NCBI GenBank assembly: GCA_030374765.1
Contig: JARGXX010000013.1
Coordinates: 248,001-312,000 of the forward strand
DNA from: Agarophyton chilense
Lineage: Eukaryota > Rhodophyta > Florideophyceae > Gracilariales > Gracilariaceae
DNA length: 64,000 bases
Direction of reading: 5' to 3'
Made by a program: the position numbers and the translations under genes. The notes beneath the pieces are model-generated. The model saw nothing but the letters and a program-made list of their open reading frames with translations, searched no databases and was not told where the DNA came from. This document shows positions 62,613 to 64,000 of this stretch, one piece after another (position 1 is the stretch's first letter; each line of letters begins with the position of its first letter).

Positions 62613-62997
62613 CTTACAAGCTCTAATCTAGCTTTTATACACAAAATGTTGTTTTGGCGCTCAATTGGGGAGGTAAATGCTTTGCGATGAACATTTTCAG
62701 TGGTTGGAGCCATTTTCAGTTCACTTTAGGCGTCGTTTAAATGTTTACGCTTAAGCCCAAACAACCAGATATTAGGCGTTTTATTATCCTATACCAAAAT
62801 TTAGGATCGATATATTCGGGTTTGGGAAATGCGGTGGGGGCATCGAAGTCTAACTGCAGGGATCAAAATTTACTCCAGAGTTTTTGCCGCTGCGGTTGGG
62901 ATGCTCTGCGCACTCGTGATCGAGAAATTTTATAAATTTTCAAAAACCTCAGCCATTTACTAAAAAACATTTTTTTTCCAACCGGTCCTTTATGATA
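62613..62997. other. Spacer
   Basis: No gene or repeat is recognised between R copy 3 and the second Tc1 element. Confidence 0.45.
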
Positions 62998-62999
62998 TA

Positions 63000-64000
63000 C
63001 AGTGCGTTTCAAAAATATATCCTCTGACAAAAACTGCGCCAAAAAGGCATTTCACGTACTGTAGAGCACATTTCACACCAAATAAAAACCATCAAGCCCA
63101 ATACATTGTTTCAAAAATATATCGTTTAGACAATCATTAGCTCAAGTATGGCTTGTGGCCCGTCTCTGACACGTTCTGAGCAGCTGGAAATCATGAAATT
63201 AGTGGGTCAGGGTATGATTCCAGCAGCTATAGCCGGAAAACTCAAGTGCAGCCCAAAACAATCAGCAACTTCATGAAAACCCCCGCCACATACAGAACAA
63301 AGCGTTCACCTGGCTGACCTACGTCACTTTCTTCAACTGATTAGCGTGGAAATAAGCGAGAAATCTGCTGTAACACTTCATATTGCCGAACTTATGTCAA
63401 AAATCTAAATTTGCCTCTATCGAGATCTACTATATGGCGTGAAGTTTAACGTCAAATACTGTTCCAGTACACAAACATGAGAAACACTTTTTAGGTAAAA
63501 GATAATTAGAAGAAGAATCGTGTGCAATAGTTTGCTAAAATAGGCGTTTTGGAAAACTGAACGGAATAACGTTATCTTTTTTGACGAAAAAATTTGAACC
63601 TTGTTGAAAGAACCGCAGACTGGAGCAAGTGTCCTAAGGTTCTAGAAATCTATCTGCTACCGTTTTCATACTGTATGCACGGAGAAGAATTCATTTTTCA
63701 GCAAAACAAAGCACCTGTGCAGAAGTCTAATTCTATGAAACAGTGGTAAAATAGTCTAAATATGTCGGTCGTGGAATGGCCTGCCCGATCTTCTGACCTC
63801 AACCTTATCGAAAACATTTTGGAGAATGTTGGCTAGAATGTTTTATGGGCAAGGAGGGCAATTTGATACAGTTTCTGATTTGTAAATTGTATCAAAGATT
63901 GCAAGGAAAAGATTAACAGTAATGCTCTCATTCCTTTTATAGAATCAATGCCGAAGCGTTTTATAAGCGTTATACAGGCTAAGGGATCCAAAATAGTAAA
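63000..64000 (+). mobile_element. Tc1-like DNA transposon, copy 2 (right end beyond window)
   Basis: Starts after TA (62998-62999) with CAGTGCGTTTCAAAAA, the same end as the right end of copy 1. An inner direct repeat lies at about 63108 (ATTGTTTCAAAAATATATC), preserving the IR/DR layout. It is in the opposite orientation to copy 1. The missing right end would be expected about 150-250 bp past the window edge. Confidence 0.88.
63148..63950 (+). pseudogene. Tc1-type transposase, copy 2, frameshifted and deleted
   Basis: The ATG at 63148 is kept (MACGPSLTRSEQLEIM), and LVGQGMIPAAIAGKLK matches copy 1. A single-base loss near 63255 shifts the frame at the second helix-turn-helix. Around 63600 about 140 bp present in copy 1 are replaced by about 37 bp, removing the region between the first and second catalytic Asp. 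The FIFQQNKAPVQKS block follows, with the second Asp now Asn. Dead. Confidence 0.85.

Noticed and set aside
1-64000. Stop-codon reassignment to explain the many in-frame stops
   Set aside because: Host genes end in TAA, TAG and TGA at expected lengths; stops inside frames are confined to mobile elements.
1-64000. tRNA, rRNA or CRISPR loci
   Set aside because: I looked for tRNA T-arm motifs, rRNA-like sequence and spaced repeats on both strands and saw none; a covariance-model scan would be decisive.

Overview
The window is nuclear eukaryotic DNA. About sixteen protein genes look host-encoded. All that can be judged are single uninterrupted exons (up to 1,134 codons) in a compact, alternating-strand layout, and they sit between blocks of LTR retrotransposons and decayed DNA transposons. 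Intron-poor genes with retrotransposon-rich islands fit a red seaweed (florideophyte) best. That assignment is an inference from gene style and from typical eukaryotic families (BMS1, RPS18, NOM1, FANCL, NAT9, MYG1); no organellar or rRNA marker is present. All three stop codons end host genes, so the genetic code is standard.

Layout. 1-2923: BMS1 on the minus strand, running off the left edge. 3245-4543: a Tc1-type transposon with double (IR/DR) ends. 5046-13375: a complete but inactivated chromodomain-bearing Ty3/gypsy element with 5-bp target duplications. 14022-14384: a small unknown gene. 14798-22404: a graveyard holding a long transposase-like relic in one frame with many stops, a solo LTR (family R, copy 1), a possible gypsy-type LTR and a copia gag relic. 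23542-48952: the gene-dense island, containing a pseudokinase/Sel1 protein, a four-TM protein, an unknown protein, RPS18, REX4, protoporphyrinogen oxidase, NOM1/SGD1, NAT9, MYG1, FAD synthase, FANCL, an RNase H-like/zinc-finger protein, a Gln-rich protein and a GFA/CENP-V-like protein. 49359-64000: nested mobile DNA. A PIF/Harbinger-type transposase relic is split by a young copia element (A). A family-R solo LTR is split by an older copia element (B). R copy 3 follows, and then a second Tc1 copy that runs off the right edge.

How the genes fit together. Five host genes (BMS1, RPS18, REX4, NOM1, MYG1) belong to small-subunit ribosome production or RNA processing. The rest are metabolic (PPOX, FAD synthase), DNA repair (FANCL) or of unknown role. 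Neighbours are mostly convergent or divergent, with gaps of 16-700 bp.

The most interesting signals are in the mobile DNA. Copia element B carries a textbook -1 ribosomal frameshift site between gag and pol: a T TTT TTT heptamer in register, a 7-nt spacer and a 13-bp hairpin. Both copia elements appear to be primed by the anticodon half of initiator tRNA-Met, so the complement of its CAU anticodon supplies an ATG that can start gag. Among host genes, the two unusual architectures are a catalytically degraded RNase H fold joined to zinc fingers, and a pseudokinase joined to Sel1 repeats.
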